This document shows, one piece after another, positions 5,340 through 5,472 of a stretch of DNA of 5,472 nucleotides. The translations under genes and the position numbers were made by a program. The stretch's first letter is position 1. Every line of letters begins with the position of its first letter. The stretch lies in contig JAQVQJ010000091.1 of assembly GCA_028701635.1 (NCBI GenBank), positions 1 through 5,472 of the forward strand, in the 5' to 3' direction. Source of the stretch: Clostridia bacterium. GTDB lineage: Bacteria; Bacillota_A; Clostridia; Christensenellales; UBA1242. The notes beneath the pieces were generated by a model. It saw only the letters and a program-made list of their open reading frames with translations. It was not told where the DNA came from and did not search any database.

Positions 5340-5472
5340 TTACTTTTTTGATTTAGCTGATTTCTTTTTTGTGCTTGTTGACTTTTTCTTTGCACTTGTT
5401 GATTTTTTAGTTTTTGGTTTTTCTTCGGTTGTTTTAATTTCTTCTATCTTTGTTTCTACTTCTGCACCTTCT
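5340..5472 (-). CDS. Lysine-rich C-terminal end of an unidentified protein (partial, runs off the right edge)
   Basis: The minus strand is open from the window edge to a TAA at 5342-5340, giving the last 43 residues. An acidic stretch (EGAEVETKIEEI) is followed by a Lys/Ser/Thr tail built from imperfect seven-residue units: KKSTSAK, KKSTSTK, KKSAKSK. An intrinsic terminator follows 10 bases later, supporting a true gene end. Such tails occur on nucleic-acid-binding proteins, such as histone-H1-like proteins, extended HU proteins and some ribosomal proteins of low-GC bacteria, but the body of the protein is outside the window, so no product can be named. The repeated codons vary at synonymous positions, which argues for selection on the peptide rather than simple DNA slippage. 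Confidence 0.75.
   Translation of the reverse strand, partial: EGAEVETKIEEIKTTEEKPKTKKSTSAKKKSTSTKKKSAKSKK

Overview
The window looks like a chromosomal stretch from a low-GC, Gram-positive-type bacterium (Bacillota/Firmicutes-like, possibly an uncultured gut-type lineage). The supporting signs are strongly AT-rich coding sequence, AGGAGG-type ribosome binding sites, sigma-A-like promoters (TTGACA-17-TATTAT), intrinsic terminators with U-tracts, tRNA genes with encoded CCA ends, and tryptophan written as TGG, so there is no sign of UGA recoding. I cannot name the genus from the sequence.

Layout, left to right. Positions 1-239 hold two identical 112-bp tandem repeat units plus the first 15 bases of a third; each unit can fold into a nested imperfect hairpin. 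A short perfect palindrome (238-258) follows, one arm of which copies the anticodon arm of the neighbouring tRNA-Lys. Next comes a minus-strand tRNA operon, read right to left: promoter 486-514, tRNA-Gly(UCC) 457-384, tRNA-Lys(CUU) 369-294, terminator 286-260. Positions 521-4108 hold a two-gene minus-strand operon for a heterodimeric type IV ABC exporter of the TM287/288, LmrCD and BmrCD kind. The 585-aa subunit with the degenerate ATPase site is encoded first, and the 609-aa subunit with the complete catalytic site starts on the base right after its stop codon.

The divergent spacer 4109-4224 carries the exporter promoter, a perfect 11-3-11 palindrome that looks like an operator, and a strong plus-strand promoter for a second tRNA-Gly, this one with a CCC anticodon (4225-4298). 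A 14-bp remnant of a tRNA-Gly 3' end and a bidirectional terminator separate it from a monocistronic minus-strand gene (4380-5234) for a 284-aa single-pass membrane-anchored protein of unknown function, which has its own promoter. Another bidirectional terminator (5302-5329) precedes the lysine-rich C-terminal end of a gene that runs off the right edge.

Functionally, the exporter pair should form one membrane transporter that extrudes an unknown amphipathic or drug-like substrate. The three tRNAs serve translation, with a small question over both tRNA-Gly genes because they carry C where U55 is expected in the T-loop. I see no clear new multi-gene system. The most noteworthy signals are the structured 112-bp repeat, the tRNA-derived fragments, the unusual tRNA-Gly T-loops and the exporter operator.
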